Counted from the first letter of the stretch, positions 8,070-17,003 are shown. The stretch is 30,603 bases of DNA from Aalborgiella sp043769295 (GCA_043769295.1 JAYVJL010000210.1:1-30603), one strand, 5' to 3'. Program-made: numbers and translations. Notes: a model not told the origin generated them from the sequence alone.

Positions 8070-8936
8070 GTGAAGACCCTCAACATCATCGGTGCAGGTC
8101 GGGTGGGGCGCAGTCTGGCGCACCTGTGGCATGCGCGTGGCGTGTTTGAGATTCAGGATGTGCTGACCACCTCGGCTGCCAGTGCGAAAGAGGCGGTGCA
8201 GTTTATCGGGGCAGGTCGCGTGGTGCCAGCCATGGGCGACATGCGGCCCGCCGATGTGTGGATGCTGGCCGTACCAGATGGACAAATCGCCAGTGTGGCG
8301 ACAGCGCTGGCCCAATACATGAGCGTGAAAGACGCCATGGTCTTTCATTGCAGTGGTGCCTTGGCGTCCACCGTGATGGCACCTTTGCAGGCACAGGCTT
8401 GCCAGCTTGCCAGCGCGCATTGCATCTTGAGTTTCAGTTCTCCGGGCACGGCCCTTGAACAGTTCGCGGGTACGCCTTGCGCGCTTGAAGGCGAGGCGCT
8501 TGCCACGCAAGGTCTGAATTCGGTATTTGCGGCGATTGGCGCACAGCCTTTTGCCTTGGCGGCTGAGCACAAGGTGCTGTACCACGCCGCCGCCGTGTTT
8601 GCGACCAATTTTTTACCTGTGCTGCAGGTGGTCGCGGCGGACTTGTGGCGCAGCACCGGTATGCCGCAGGACATGATCGGGCCTTTGAGTGCATCTTTGC
8701 TGCGCAACGCGGTTAACAATATCACCACACAAGGGGCTGCTAAAGCCTTGACCGGTCCCGCAGCGCGGGGCGACACAGCCGTGGTTGCCCTGCAGCGTCA
8801 AGCCGTGGCAGACTGGCAAGCGGATGCAGGCCAAGCCTACCAGGCACTGAGTACACTGGCAGGCAAAATTGCGCGAGATGGTCACATCATCAGCACGACA
8901 AATCACAATCAAAAAGACAAAGGAACTTCACCATGA
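8070..8936 (+). CDS. Rossmann-like and DUF2520 domain protein
   Basis: This 288-residue protein begins NIIGAGRVGRSLAHLW, a GxGxxG Rossmann nucleotide-binding turn, continues with VWMLAVPDGQI and VFHCSGAL, and has a helical C-terminal half (HKVLYHAAAVFATNFLPVL) typical of DUF2520. The architecture resembles pyrroline-5-carboxylate reductase or F420-dependent NADP oxidoreductase proteins; the reaction is unknown. The start is GTG at 8070. The stop overlaps the next gene by 4 bases (ATGA), so translation of the two is probably coupled. The sequence before the gene (8014-8069) is made of short purine-rich direct repeats. Confidence 0.88.
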   Translation: MKTLNIIGAGRVGRSLAHLWHARGVFEIQDVLTTSAASAKEAVQFIGAGRVVPAMGDMRPADVWMLAVPDGQIASVATALAQYMSVKDAMVFHCSGALASTVMAPLQAQACQLASAHCILSFSSPGTALEQFAGTPCALEGEALATQGLNSVFAAIGAQPFALAAEHKVLYHAAAVFATNFLPVLQVVAADLWRSTGMPQDMIGPLSASLLRNAVNNITTQGAAKALTGPAARGDTAVVALQRQAVADWQADAGQAYQALSTLAGKIARDGHIISTTNHNQKDKGTSP

Positions 8937-9766
8937 CTGAGCAAGCTTCAAACCCAACCGCCGACACTCTCCAGACGGTCACCTATGTTGAACAAGGCGC
9001 AGTCGCCATCGTCACGCTGAACCGGCCCGCGGCGCTGAACAGCTTTACCCGCCAGATGCACAAAGAGTTGTGGTCCGCACTCGACCAGGCCGAGGCCAAC
9101 CCCGCCATTCGCGCCATGGTCATCACCGGTGCTGGCCGCGCATTTTGTGCAGGTGCCGATCTGGCCGAGTTTGACTTTGAACCCGGCCCAGACTTGGCCG
9201 ATTTGATCCGCCGTGCCGACCCTGGCCCGGTGATCGACCAAGCCTTCAACCCCACCGCCCGCCGCCTGCAAAACCTGCGCATGCCGGTGATTGCCGCCGT
9301 GAATGGCGTCGCCGCAGGTGCGGGCGCTTCCCTGGCGATGACCTGCGACGTCGCGATTGCCGCGCCGAGTGCCAGCTTTATTCAAGCCTTTAGCAAAATT
9401 GGGTTGATACCGGATGCCGGCGGCAGCTGGTTTTTGCCGCAGCGCCTGGGTTTGGCCCGGGCCATGGCCTTGGCATTGACGGGCGACAAACTCAGCGCAG
9501 CGCAGGCCAAAGAGTGGGGCATGATCTGGGATGTGGCGGACGACTGCGTGGCTGCAGCAACCGAGCTGGCACAGCGCCTGGCCGCCATGCCGACCAAAGC
9601 CCTGGTTGCCACGCGCCATTTGCTGCGTGATGCTTCAACCCGCACCCTGAACCAGCAGCTAGATGCCGAGCGCGACACCCAATCTGCCATGGGCAAGACG
9701 CATGACTATATTGAAGGCGTGATGGCTTTTAGAGAGAAACGTCCGGCCCAATTCAAAGGGGCATGA
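8933..9766 (+). CDS. paaG: enoyl-CoA hydratase/isomerase, PaaG-like
   Basis: This 277-residue crotonase-fold enzyme has the two oxyanion-hole segments AFCAGADL (~70-77) and VNGVAAGAGASLA (~123-135) and the downstream motif GLIPDAGGSWFLPQRLG, with Asp161 at the catalytic position expected in PaaG. LTGDKLSAAQAKEWGMIW closely follows the PaaG pattern. PaaG isomerises the ring-epoxide CoA of phenylacetate breakdown to an oxepin and can also shift double bonds in acyl-CoA. No other paa genes are present, so here it may act in general acyl-CoA or aromatic acid degradation with the SDR. The start overlaps the DUF2520 stop. Confidence 0.85.
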   Translation: MTEQASNPTADTLQTVTYVEQGAVAIVTLNRPAALNSFTRQMHKELWSALDQAEANPAIRAMVITGAGRAFCAGADLAEFDFEPGPDLADLIRRADPGPVIDQAFNPTARRLQNLRMPVIAAVNGVAAGAGASLAMTCDVAIAAPSASFIQAFSKIGLIPDAGGSWFLPQRLGLARAMALALTGDKLSAAQAKEWGMIWDVADDCVAAATELAQRLAAMPTKALVATRHLLRDASTRTLNQQLDAERDTQSAMGKTHDYIEGVMAFREKRPAQFKGA

Positions 9767-9775
9767 AGGAGGCTA

Positions 9776-10504
9776 TCAAGCGGCTTCTTTGCCTTGTTCT
9801 TCTTCTTTTTCTTGCGCCTGCAGCCAAAGGCGGTGCGGGATGTGGCTGCTGAGCTTGCTGATCGCCAACGCGATGAACTCGGGGTGGATCTCGTGCCCGA
9901 CGAAGGGCAGCACCTCCGCTGTCACATCGCCGCCTAAATCACGCAGCAGATGAGCCGCATTCACGGTATAACTGTATGGAATAACAGCATCATCTTTGCC
10001 GTGCAGCAAATGAATCGTGATGTGTTCTGTCGCGGCCGTGGGTAAGCTCGCAAAACGGCCGCAGAGGGACACCATGCGCCCAAACAGCAGCCTGGTTGGC
10101 ACGTCCTGTTGCATGGGGGCGGCTAATTTGCTGGCTTCCAGGGCCATGATGGCACCTTGCGACATGCCGACCAAGGCGGTGGCTTCTGGCGAAACCCCCG
10201 TTGTTGCCTGCCATTGCTCAATACAGGCCACGAAAGCGGGCATGGCGGCATCGACACGGGCTTGGCGGTTTTCTTCGGTGACACCCTGAACATTGAACCA
10301 TTGGTAGCCGGTTGAGTCAGAAAGCATGCCCGTTGCAAGATCTGGTGCATTGATGGCGACGACCACCGCGTTGGGGAAAGCCCCCGCAAGGCGCTGTCCC
10401 AAAGTCCGCATCGAGTCGGCCGTGCTGCCCCAGCCATGAAAAAGCAGGACCAATTGTTGTGCAGGCGCTGCGGGTTGTTGAATGATGATGGGGGAGGCGG
10501 TCAT
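9776..10504 (-). CDS. ypfH: alpha/beta hydrolase, YpfH-like carboxylesterase
   Basis: The 242-residue protein contains LLFHGWGSTADSM (~20-32), the nucleophile elbow GMSQGA (Ser115), the acid at HGKDD (Asp171/172) and the base at FVGHEIH (His204). The arrangement is that of the phospholipase/carboxylesterase family, YpfH subgroup. It probably hydrolyses short acyl esters in the cytoplasm, as there is no signal peptide. The ATG at 10504 is used because the family sequence begins there; an upstream ATG at 10561 would add 19 residues with no family match. The C-terminus ends in an unusual run of Glu/Gln/Lys (QEKEEEQGKEAA). It converges on the paaG-like gene with a 9-base gap. Confidence 0.84.
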   Translation of the reverse strand: MTASPIIIQQPAAPAQQLVLLFHGWGSTADSMRTLGQRLAGAFPNAVVVAINAPDLATGMLSDSTGYQWFNVQGVTEENRQARVDAAMPAFVACIEQWQATTGVSPEATALVGMSQGAIMALEASKLAAPMQQDVPTRLLFGRMVSLCGRFASLPTAATEHITIHLLHGKDDAVIPYSYTVNAAHLLRDLGGDVTAEVLPFVGHEIHPEFIALAISKLSSHIPHRLWLQAQEKEEEQGKEAA

Positions 10505-10717
10505 GGGGTTCTCACGGGTCGGGTGCAGGTTTGTACAAGGCGGTATGCCTTGAAAGCACACACTATGTCACCAATTATGCCAAGATAAGGCTAATTAGCG
10601 TGTGATGAAGACGTTTTGGCGTCGGCAGTTTGGGTCTATCAACCGTTAATCATGACGGCAATGGTTACGTCAATCCTTCATTTAGCAGTGACATCAATGA
10701 AACATAGAAGGTATGAA

Positions 10718-11851
10718 ATGGAAAAACAAATCAAGCGCGATGTTTTAGATGTGCACACTTATCAAGCAAGCAAATCAAGCAAACTGACCAAACTAACAAC
10801 TTCTGCGCTGTCTGCCAGCCTGTTGATGGCTATCGCCGGCTACTGTAATTCTGCACGCAGCATCGAGGCCGCGCCTGTACAGCCAGCCCATCCACTTGCC
10901 AGCGTCAACACAGCGTCTGCCGAGACCATCCGCACGCTTGATTTTGACTGGCAAGATGCCAGCCGCCAGCGTGCGGTTCCGGTGCGCTTGTATTTGCCCA
11001 AAGCGGTCAGCGAGACCGCGGATGTTGACGGGTCTATTGCGGGTGGCGATGTGGTTAAACCTGTACCTTTGATTGTGTTTTCGCACGGTTTGGGCGGTTC
11101 CCGCAATGGGTATCAGTATTTGGGCCGTTTTTGGGCTGCCCACGGCTACGCCAGCATGCATGTGCAACACATTGGCAGCGACAACCAGCTGTGGCTCGGC
11201 AACCCGTTCAGTCTGACCATGCGTTTGAAAGACGCGGCGAAAGACAGCGAGGCTGTGGCGCGCGCCAAAGACGTGAGTTTTGCGCTGACAGAGATGCTGG
11301 CACAGCCGCAGTTGGCCGGTCGTTTTGATGCCACCCGCATTGTGGCGGCGGGGCATTCTTATGGTGCCAACACCACGATGCTGCTGGCGGGCGCGGCGGT
11401 ACCCAACAAGGGTGAGAACGGTCAAATCCTGAACTTGCGCGACCCGCGTATCAAGGCGGCCATGCTGCTGTCGGCACCGCCGTTTTATGGTTACAGCAAC
11501 CCTGCGCTGATTTTGGGTGGCATTGCGCTGCCCACCCTGCATGTGACCGCCACGGCGGACGACATCATGGTGCCCGGCTATGGCTCAGGCGTGGATGACC
11601 GTGTGGGCGTGTACAACGCGATGGGTGACCCGCGCAAGACGCTGGTGGTGTTTACGGGGGGCTCGCACAGCATTTTTACCGACCGCGCAGGTACCGGCGG
11701 GGCGGAGCTGAACCCCAGGGTCAAAGCGGCGACCCAAGCCTTGTCGCTCGCTTTTTTGCGCCAGACTTTGGGGAGTGAAACGGGTGCACTGGCCCAGTGG
11801 CAGCCGCAGTTTGCGGACCTGCTGGCTAAGTTCGTCAATCCTGCCAAGTGA
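10718..11851 (+). CDS. exported alpha/beta hydrolase (predicted dienelactone hydrolase, COG4188-like)
   Basis: The 377-residue protein has a basic start (MEKQIKRDV), a hydrophobic stretch SASLLMAIAG near residues 31-41 that looks like a signal peptide with a long N-region, and a hydrolase domain: VFSHGLGGSRNGYQYLGRFWAAHGY, elbow AAGHSYGAN (Ser214), Asp281/282 in TADDIMVPG and His317 in GGSHSIF. This layout matches COG4188 hydrolases, related to PAF-acetylhydrolase. Substrate unknown; location probably periplasmic. The ATG at 10718 follows a good ribosome site (AGAAGG, spacing 6), which decides it over upstream in-frame ATGs at 10616 and 10697. It is transcribed away from the YpfH-like gene. 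Confidence 0.84.
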   Translation: MEKQIKRDVLDVHTYQASKSSKLTKLTTSALSASLLMAIAGYCNSARSIEAAPVQPAHPLASVNTASAETIRTLDFDWQDASRQRAVPVRLYLPKAVSETADVDGSIAGGDVVKPVPLIVFSHGLGGSRNGYQYLGRFWAAHGYASMHVQHIGSDNQLWLGNPFSLTMRLKDAAKDSEAVARAKDVSFALTEMLAQPQLAGRFDATRIVAAGHSYGANTTMLLAGAAVPNKGENGQILNLRDPRIKAAMLLSAPPFYGYSNPALILGGIALPTLHVTATADDIMVPGYGSGVDDRVGVYNAMGDPRKTLVVFTGGSHSIFTDRAGTGGAELNPRVKAATQALSLAFLRQTLGSETGALAQWQPQFADLLAKFVNPAK

Positions 11852-11894
11852 CTGAAAAAGTGGGCAGCGGGGTGTTTATCGGGTAAAATGGTAC

Positions 11895-11940
11895 TTAGCC
11901 GGCGTAATATATGCCTAGACTGCTATAAAAATAGTAGCAA
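11895..11940 (+). repeat. Dispersed intergenic repeat, copy C (forward)
   Basis: The copy reads TTAGCCGGCGTAATATATGC, then CTAGACTGCTATAAAAATAG, then TAGCAA. The hairpin half (TGCTAT...ATAGTAGCA) is well formed. It occupies much of the gap between the hydrolase and the rbgA-like gene, ending about 45 bases before the rbgA start. Confidence 0.88.
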
Positions 11941-11985
11941 ATAGAATATTGGCAGATAAGCCACACCCCCAGAAAGTACCCACAG

Positions 11986-12945
11986 ATGGCCATTCAATGG
12001 TTCCCCGGTCACATGAATGTGACCAAGCAAGCCATCAGCGAGCGCATCAAAGACATCGATGTCGTGATCGAACTGCTCGACGCCCGCCTGCCTGGCTCCA
12101 GCGCCAACCCGATGCTGGCCGAGATCACGGGCCACAAACCCGCGCTCAAGGTGCTGAACAAGCAAGACCTGGCCGACCCCGAGCGCACCGCGCTATGGCT
12201 GGCGCATTACAATGCCTTGCCCAACACCCGCGCCATCCCGCTGTCCGCCACCGATGCCGCGCCTGCCAAAGCCCTCATCAAAGCCTGCAAAGAGCTCGCC
12301 CCCCTGCGCGGTGGCATGACCAAACCGCTGCGGGTCCTGATTTGCGGCATTCCCAACGTGGGTAAATCGACCCTGATCAACACCATGACCGGCCGCCGTT
12401 TCACCAAAACCGGTGACGAAGCGGGGGTCACCAAAATCGAGCAGCGCATCACCCTGGCAGACGATTTTTACCTCTACGACACCCCCGGCATGCTGTGGCC
12501 GCGCATCATTGTGGCCAAAAGCGGTTACAACCTGGCCGCCAGCGGTGCGGTGGGACGCAATGCGTTTGAGGAGGAAGAAGTGGCTTTGGAGCTGCTGGAC
12601 TACCTCATCAAGCATTACCCCGCCGAGCTGGAAGCACGCTACAAGCTGGACTCCGTTGCCGGTCAAACCGACGAGCAGGTGCTGGAGCAGATCGGCATCA
12701 AACGCGGTGCTTTGCTCGGTAAAGGCAAGGTCAATCTTCAAAAAGCCGCTGAAATCGTGATTTTTGACATGCGCACCGCCAGTATCGGCCACGTCACCCT
12801 GGAAACGCCCGAGGAGTTTGCCCAGTGGCTGGCTGTGGGCGAGAAGATGGATGCCGATCGGCAGGTCAAAAAAGATGCGATCGAACTGGATCGCAAAATC
12901 CGCTTCAAAAAGATCCCCAGACCCTCAAAACGCAAGATTGACTGA
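11986..12945 (+). CDS. ylqF: ribosome biogenesis GTPase, YlqF/RbgA family
   Basis: This 319-residue protein shows the circularly permuted GTPase order: NKQDL (G4, 58-62) comes before GIPNVGKST (G1 P-loop, 121-129), then a Thr in GVTK (G2) and DTPG (G3, 165-168). The N-terminal IQWFPGHM motif is diagnostic of the YlqF/RbgA class. In Bacillus RbgA matures the large ribosomal subunit; a similar cytoplasmic role is likely here. The C-terminus is basic (KIRFKKIPRPSKRKID), suitable for binding rRNA. The gene stands alone on the plus strand behind a repeat copy and converges on the UspA gene with a 20-base gap. Confidence 0.93.
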   Translation: MAIQWFPGHMNVTKQAISERIKDIDVVIELLDARLPGSSANPMLAEITGHKPALKVLNKQDLADPERTALWLAHYNALPNTRAIPLSATDAAPAKALIKACKELAPLRGGMTKPLRVLICGIPNVGKSTLINTMTGRRFTKTGDEAGVTKIEQRITLADDFYLYDTPGMLWPRIIVAKSGYNLAASGAVGRNAFEEEEVALELLDYLIKHYPAELEARYKLDSVAGQTDEQVLEQIGIKRGALLGKGKVNLQKAAEIVIFDMRTASIGHVTLETPEEFAQWLAVGEKMDADRQVKKDAIELDRKIRFKKIPRPSKRKID

Positions 12946-12965
12946 TAAACGTGCCTTTTGGCAAC

Positions 12966-13388
12966 TCAGCGGACCAGCAAGACCGGTGTTTTGCAGTGCG
13001 CCACGACTTGCGTAGCAACCGAACCCATGACCAGGTTGATCAAAGTCCCATGGCCGTGGGAGCCCATCACCAACAGGTCAAATTTACCGGCGTCGGCAAA
13101 CTTGCCAATGGTTTCACCCACGTGTCCTACTTTCCAGACGCTTTTGGCCTGAATGCCGTGGCGCACGAGAAACTTGTCAACGGGGGACAATGTTTTTTCG
13201 GCCTCGGCCTCGTAATAATCGTCCACAACCTCTTTGCCCACGGCCGAACGTGCCCGCGGCGGCACGGCCAATTGAACCGTCAACACGGTGTAGTCGTTGT
13301 TGGTGTGAAACAACTCGGTGTGTGTAGCCAAGTAGGCCAGCATTTTTTTCGTATAGCTGCTGCCGTCTACGGCAAGAAGAATTTTCAT
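12966..13388 (-). CDS. universal stress protein, UspA family
   Basis: This 140-residue single-domain protein begins MKILLAVDGSSYTKKMLAYL and ends with the ATP-binding motif GSHGHGTLINLVMGSVA followed by CKTPVLLVR. The G-x2-G-x9-G(S) pattern marks the ATP-binding class of UspA proteins. Such proteins are made under starvation, oxidative or envelope stress and bind nucleotides; the partner is unknown. The ATG at 13388 has a strong ribosome site (GAGGAG, about 6 bases upstream). It lies next to a VIT-type metal transporter gene transcribed the other way, so a shared stress or metal response is possible but not shown. Confidence 0.93.
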   Translation of the reverse strand: MKILLAVDGSSYTKKMLAYLATHTELFHTNNDYTVLTVQLAVPPRARSAVGKEVVDDYYEAEAEKTLSPVDKFLVRHGIQAKSVWKVGHVGETIGKFADAGKFDLLVMGSHGHGTLINLVMGSVATQVVAHCKTPVLLVR

Positions 13389-13520
13389 GGTGGCTCCTCT
13401 GATCTGGTTTAGTTTTTAGTGTAGGCATTCTAGCCCTGTTTCGTTTGACTAATATCAAAACGGCAGTGTTTCACAGACGGACCAACGACAAGGCGGCAAT
13501 TTCAATGTCGTTCAGACATA

Positions 13521-14219
13521 ATGATTTGTATGCGACACACTGAACGACATAAAACACACCGTATCGGCTGGTTGCGAGCCGCCGTCATGGGGGCCAATGA
13601 CGGCATTGTGTCCACTGCCAGTCTGATTTTGGGTGTTGCGGCCGCCGGGGCGACGGTGAAGAGCATGCTGATTACCGGCGTGGCCGGCTTGGTCGCTGGT
13701 GCGATGTCGATGGCAGCGGGGGAGTATGTCTCGGTCAGCTCGCAATCGGATACTGAAAGTGCAGATATAGAGAAGGAGCGCATCGAGCTGGCCACCCAGC
13801 CCGAGCATGAACATGCTGAGCTCGCTGCCATCTATGTCGGGCGGGGGCTGAGCAAGGCGCTAGCCGCCGATGTGGCTACACAGCTGATGGCGCATGACGC
13901 GCTGGGTGCGCACAGTCGCGACGAATTGGGCATCTCCGATCTAACAACGGCGCGACCTGTTCAAGCCGCCCTTGCTTCAGCGGCTACGTTTTCTGTCGGT
14001 GCCGCCTTGCCGTTGCTGGTGGTGTTGCTGGTGCCCGCGTCAATATTGATGTGGGCCGTGGCGGGTAGCTCTTTGTTGTTTCTTGCGGTATTGGGGGCCT
14101 TGGCGGGGCGCACGGGTGGCTCGCCCAAGCTGACGGCCGCTATACGCGTTACCTTTTGGGGCGCTTTGGCGATGGCGTTGACCGCAGGGGTGGGTGCGCT
14201 GTTGGGTGTGGCCGCTTGA
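13521..14219 (+). CDS. VIT1/CCC1-family iron/manganese transporter
   Basis: This 232-residue membrane protein contains RAAVMGANDGIVSTASLILGV, the first helix motif of the VIT/CCC1 family, followed by AGAMSMAAGEYVSVSSQSDTE. A polar, Glu-rich segment (EKERIELATQPEHEHAELAAIY, ~85-106) corresponds to the metal-binding cytosolic region, and three hydrophobic segments end the protein. The family moves Fe(II) or Mn(II) out of the cytoplasm in exchange for protons. Start at 13521; ATG 13530 is an equally good choice, and neither has a clear ribosome site. It is followed after 43 bases by the NRAMP-related gene, so the two are probably co-transcribed. Confidence 0.9.
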   Translation: MICMRHTERHKTHRIGWLRAAVMGANDGIVSTASLILGVAAAGATVKSMLITGVAGLVAGAMSMAAGEYVSVSSQSDTESADIEKERIELATQPEHEHAELAAIYVGRGLSKALAADVATQLMAHDALGAHSRDELGISDLTTARPVQAALASAATFSVGAALPLLVVLLVPASILMWAVAGSSLLFLAVLGALAGRTGGSPKLTAAIRVTFWGALAMALTAGVGALLGVAA

Positions 14220-14262
14220 CTTAGTCGTTGTATAAGTCGCTGTAACATTCAAAAAAATTACC

Positions 14263-15546
14263 ATGCCCAACAAGCGGACGATTGAAGAAAAGCAGGAAGA
14301 TTCCTGGCTGAACAAGCTCGGGCCCGGTCTGATAACAGGCGCTGCGGACGACGATCCCAGCGGCATTGCCACGTATTCACAAGCAGGTGCGCAGTTTGGT
14401 TTCAACATGCTGTGGACCGTGTTGTTTACCTACCCGCTGATGGTGGGCATCCAGGTGGTCAGCGCTAGAATTGGGCGCGTCAGCGGACTCGGTCTGGCGA
14501 CCAATATCCGCAGGCACTATCCCGCATGGTTGTTGTATGCCGTAGTTGGTTTGCTGCTGGTTGCCAATACCATCAATATAGCGGCCGATATTTCAGCCAT
14601 GGGCGAGGCGATGAAATTGATCGTAGGCGGACCAGCGCACATTTATACAGTGGCATTTGGTGTGCTTTGTATGCTGCTTCAACTGTTCATTCCGTACCAT
14701 CGATATGTTCGCATTTTGAAATGGTTGACGCTGACTTTGTTGGCTTACGTGGCCACGGTGTTTGTTGTGAATGTGCCTTGGTCGCAGGTTGTCGTGCAGG
14801 CGCTATGGCCCCAGTTGTCGTGGAAGCCGGAATACATCACAACGGTGGTTGCCGTGTTTGGTACCACCATCAGTCCCTATTTGTTCTTTTGGCAGGCATC
14901 GCAGGAAGTGGAGGATATCCGGGCAGATACAAATGCGCTCCCGCTGATAGACGCACCGCAGCAAGCCGCATTTCACCTGCGTCGCATCAAAATCGATACG
15001 TACATGGGCATGGGGTTTTCAAATTTGGTGGCTTTTTTCATCATCTTGACGACAGCCGTGACGCTCAATTTGCATGGCATCACCGATATCCAAACCTCCG
15101 CCCAGGCTGCAACGGCCTTGCGACCCATTGCAGGGGAATTTGCCTTCATCCTCTTTAGCGCAGGCGTCATCGGTACGGGGTTGCTGGCAATTCCAGTGCT
15201 GGCCGGCTCGTCGGCGTATGCGATGGCAGGTGCATTCAACTGGGAAAACAGCCTTGAGCGTACACCGGTTCAAGCCAAGCAGTTTTATGGCACCATCGTC
15301 ATTTCTACGATGATCGGTATTGGACTGGGATTCACGCCGATTGACCCCATCAAAGCCTTGTACTGGAGCGCCGTCATCAATGGCGTGATTTCTGTCCCCA
15401 TCATGGCGGTGATGATGCTGATGGCGGTTCGCAGTGACATCATGGGGAAGTTTGTTATTTCTAAGCGATTGACATTGATGGGCTGGCTTGCTACCTTGAC
15501 CATGGCCATAGCGGTAGCCGCCATGGTGTGGTTCTCCATCTCTTAA
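14263..15546 (+). CDS. NRAMP-related divalent metal transporter with altered metal-site motifs
   Basis: This 427-residue protein has about 11 hydrophobic segments and the NRAMP fold signature LGPGLITGAADDDPSGIATYSQAGA near the N-terminus. In classical NRAMP proteins helix 1 carries DPGN and helix 6 carries MPH; here helix 1 reads DPSG (Asp31-Gly34) and the helix 6 region reads TTISPYLFFW (201-210), so the helix 6 methionine is absent. In NRAMP-related magnesium transporters loss of that methionine goes with Mg2+ rather than Mn2+/Fe2+ transport, so the substrate here should not be assumed to be Mn or Fe. It follows the VIT-type gene closely, in the same direction. Confidence 0.87.
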   Translation: MPNKRTIEEKQEDSWLNKLGPGLITGAADDDPSGIATYSQAGAQFGFNMLWTVLFTYPLMVGIQVVSARIGRVSGLGLATNIRRHYPAWLLYAVVGLLLVANTINIAADISAMGEAMKLIVGGPAHIYTVAFGVLCMLLQLFIPYHRYVRILKWLTLTLLAYVATVFVVNVPWSQVVVQALWPQLSWKPEYITTVVAVFGTTISPYLFFWQASQEVEDIRADTNALPLIDAPQQAAFHLRRIKIDTYMGMGFSNLVAFFIILTTAVTLNLHGITDIQTSAQAATALRPIAGEFAFILFSAGVIGTGLLAIPVLAGSSAYAMAGAFNWENSLERTPVQAKQFYGTIVISTMIGIGLGFTPIDPIKALYWSAVINGVISVPIMAVMMLMAVRSDIMGKFVISKRLTLMGWLATLTMAIAVAAMVWFSIS

Positions 15547-16079
15547 AGACCAAAGGTCGTTTAATGAAGTATTAAGTGGCGACGCGGCGCGTTATAGCGC
15601 GCTCTTTGGCTGTTTCGTTGGGCACCGTTGCGGGATCTGTTGCCGTGGCAAAAAATCAAGCCGTGAGTGTTCACTTTCAAGGGTTATGTCGTTACCAAAC
15701 GTAAGAGGTGTATGTTGTCAGATGATCGCCATCAGCACAATGCGCGCACAGGGTTTGCAAGCACCGGTGGATTTATTTTCCCCGATGATATTTGATGTTT
15801 TTACCAATGGGATTGATGCTCGAGACCACTGGCAAATGTGGGTCGCATGGCGTCAACACATGGCAAAAAATCAAAAACAAACGCGCTGGTTTTTGAAGCG
15901 AATGTAAGGCCGCACCGACGCGCTTTGTAGGCGCTTTGCTTCACTTGTTTCCAAAAAAGAGCGCACCGAAAATTCTGGTTACTTATTGGGCATATTCAGC
16001 CCTTGTAGCGCTTGCTTGATGAGTCTACATTGAAACTCCGGCTGTTTTATTCAATCAAACCACAAGCAAGGAATCAACC
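15547..16079. other. Long gap with no confident gene
   Basis: The 533 bases between the NRAMP-related gene and the fasciclin gene hold only weak coding signals: a 73-codon frame at 15686-15907 (listed separately) and a 43-codon GTG frame at 15576-15707 with a hydrophobic N-terminus. A short stem GACC-AAA-GGTC follows the transporter stop, and GCGCG-TTATA-GCGCG lies near 15590; neither has a T-run. The ribosome site for the fasciclin gene (AAGGAA) closes the gap. Confidence 0.5.
15686..15907 (+). CDS. hypothetical 73-aa protein (doubtful)
   Basis: The frame encodes MSLPNVRGVCC followed by a Trp/His-rich half (DHWQMWVAWRQHMAKNQ). The second half looks protein-like, amphipathic and aromatic-rich, but I do not recognise it. 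The start could be 15686 or the ATG at 15722, which follows AAGAGG at a long spacing. It may be a remnant of a longer gene or noise; there is no operon context to support it. Confidence 0.25.
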   Translation: MSLPNVRGVCCQMIAISTMRAQGLQAPVDLFSPMIFDVFTNGIDARDHWQMWVAWRQHMAKNQKQTRWFLKRM

Positions 16080-16604
16080 ATGTTACGCAGAAATATTCTC
16101 CTCATGAGCGGCATCGCCGCCGCCGCCTCCGTCAGCACACTGCTGGCCGCTTGCGGCAGCAGCACCGAAACCACCAAAGACATTTTTGAACTGGCCCGCG
16201 ACAATGCCGACCTGAGTGTGCTGGCTGATGGCATCATCAAAGCTGATCTGATGCAGACCTTCCAGAACAACACGTCTTACACGTTGTTTGCGCCCAACAA
16301 CGCCGCCTTTGTGGCCGTGCTTGCCGAGTTGGGTATGACCAAAGAGCAACTCTTTGCCAACAAACCGCTGCTTACCTCGATTTTGACCTACCACCTGTTG
16401 CCCGGCAAAGTGAGCAGTGGGAGCATTCCGCTGAACACACCGCTGGCAACCGTTCAAGGGGCAACGCTCAAAGTCGACAATATTGCAGGTATTTTGACCA
16501 TCACCGATGGCCGCAGCCGCATGTCAAAAATCATCCAGATCGATTTGGACGCCCGCAACGGTGTGGTTCACATCATCGACAAAGTGCTCTTGCCACCGCT
16601 GTAG
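16080..16604 (+). CDS. fasciclin (FAS1) domain lipoprotein
   Basis: This 174-residue protein has a signal with two arginines (MLRRNILLMSG) and a lipobox LLAAC giving Cys25 as the lipidated residue. One FAS1 domain follows, with the motifs SYTLFAPNNAAFVAV (FAS1 H1-like) and ILTYHLLPGKV, and the final NGVVHIIDKVLLPP. FAS1 domains mediate adhesion or protein contacts at the cell surface. The ATG at 16080 has an AAGGAA ribosome site. The stop lies 6 bases from the stop of a convergent lipoprotein gene. Confidence 0.92.
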   Translation: MLRRNILLMSGIAAAASVSTLLAACGSSTETTKDIFELARDNADLSVLADGIIKADLMQTFQNNTSYTLFAPNNAAFVAVLAELGMTKEQLFANKPLLTSILTYHLLPGKVSSGSIPLNTPLATVQGATLKVDNIAGILTITDGRSRMSKIIQIDLDARNGVVHIIDKVLLPPL

Positions 16605-16610
16605 ACGACT

Positions 16611-17003
16611 TTAGTCGGTCCAAACCACGGTGTTGTCTACGGCGTACAGTTTGCAGCCTTGCCTGCCCGCTTTGATGCAGCGGTGGATGGCTCGCTCGAG
16701 GACGTCTTGCGGCACGGTGGGGTCGGTTGTCACGCCCCAGGTGCGGTAAGCCGAGCCATCTGCAGCCAATGCAAAAGCGCGGGGGAAGGCTTTTGTGAGC
16801 CAATCCCGGTAGAGCAGCTTGCTGCGAAGCGACGTGGTTGGCAGTGCCTCAATGTTGTCGGCGTTGACGCGAACCGTGGCTGGACTGGCTGTCGTTGTTA
16901 CTGCCATTGTTGCACCCTGAGGTTTTAACGCGCCGCAGGCCGACAGAAGTACGGCGATGAACGCGATGGTCATGATGGCTGATAGTCGTGTGGACAAGCG
17001 CAT
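16611..17003 (-). CDS. small lipoprotein of unknown function
   Basis: The 130-residue product begins MRLSTRLSAIMTIAFIAVLLSAC, a lipoprotein signal ending at a cysteine in the lipobox LLSAC. The C-terminal half carries RCIKAGRQGCKLYAVDNTVVW, a short motif with two cysteines that I have seen at the end of other small betaproteobacterial proteins; no function is attached to it. The ATG at 17003 is preferred because AAGGAG lies about 6 bases before it; a GTG immediately upstream (17006) is too close to that site. It converges on the fasciclin lipoprotein gene. Confidence 0.75.
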   Translation of the reverse strand: MRLSTRLSAIMTIAFIAVLLSACGALKPQGATMAVTTTASPATVRVNADNIEALPTTSLRSKLLYRDWLTKAFPRAFALAADGSAYRTWGVTTDPTVPQDVLERAIHRCIKAGRQGCKLYAVDNTVVWTD

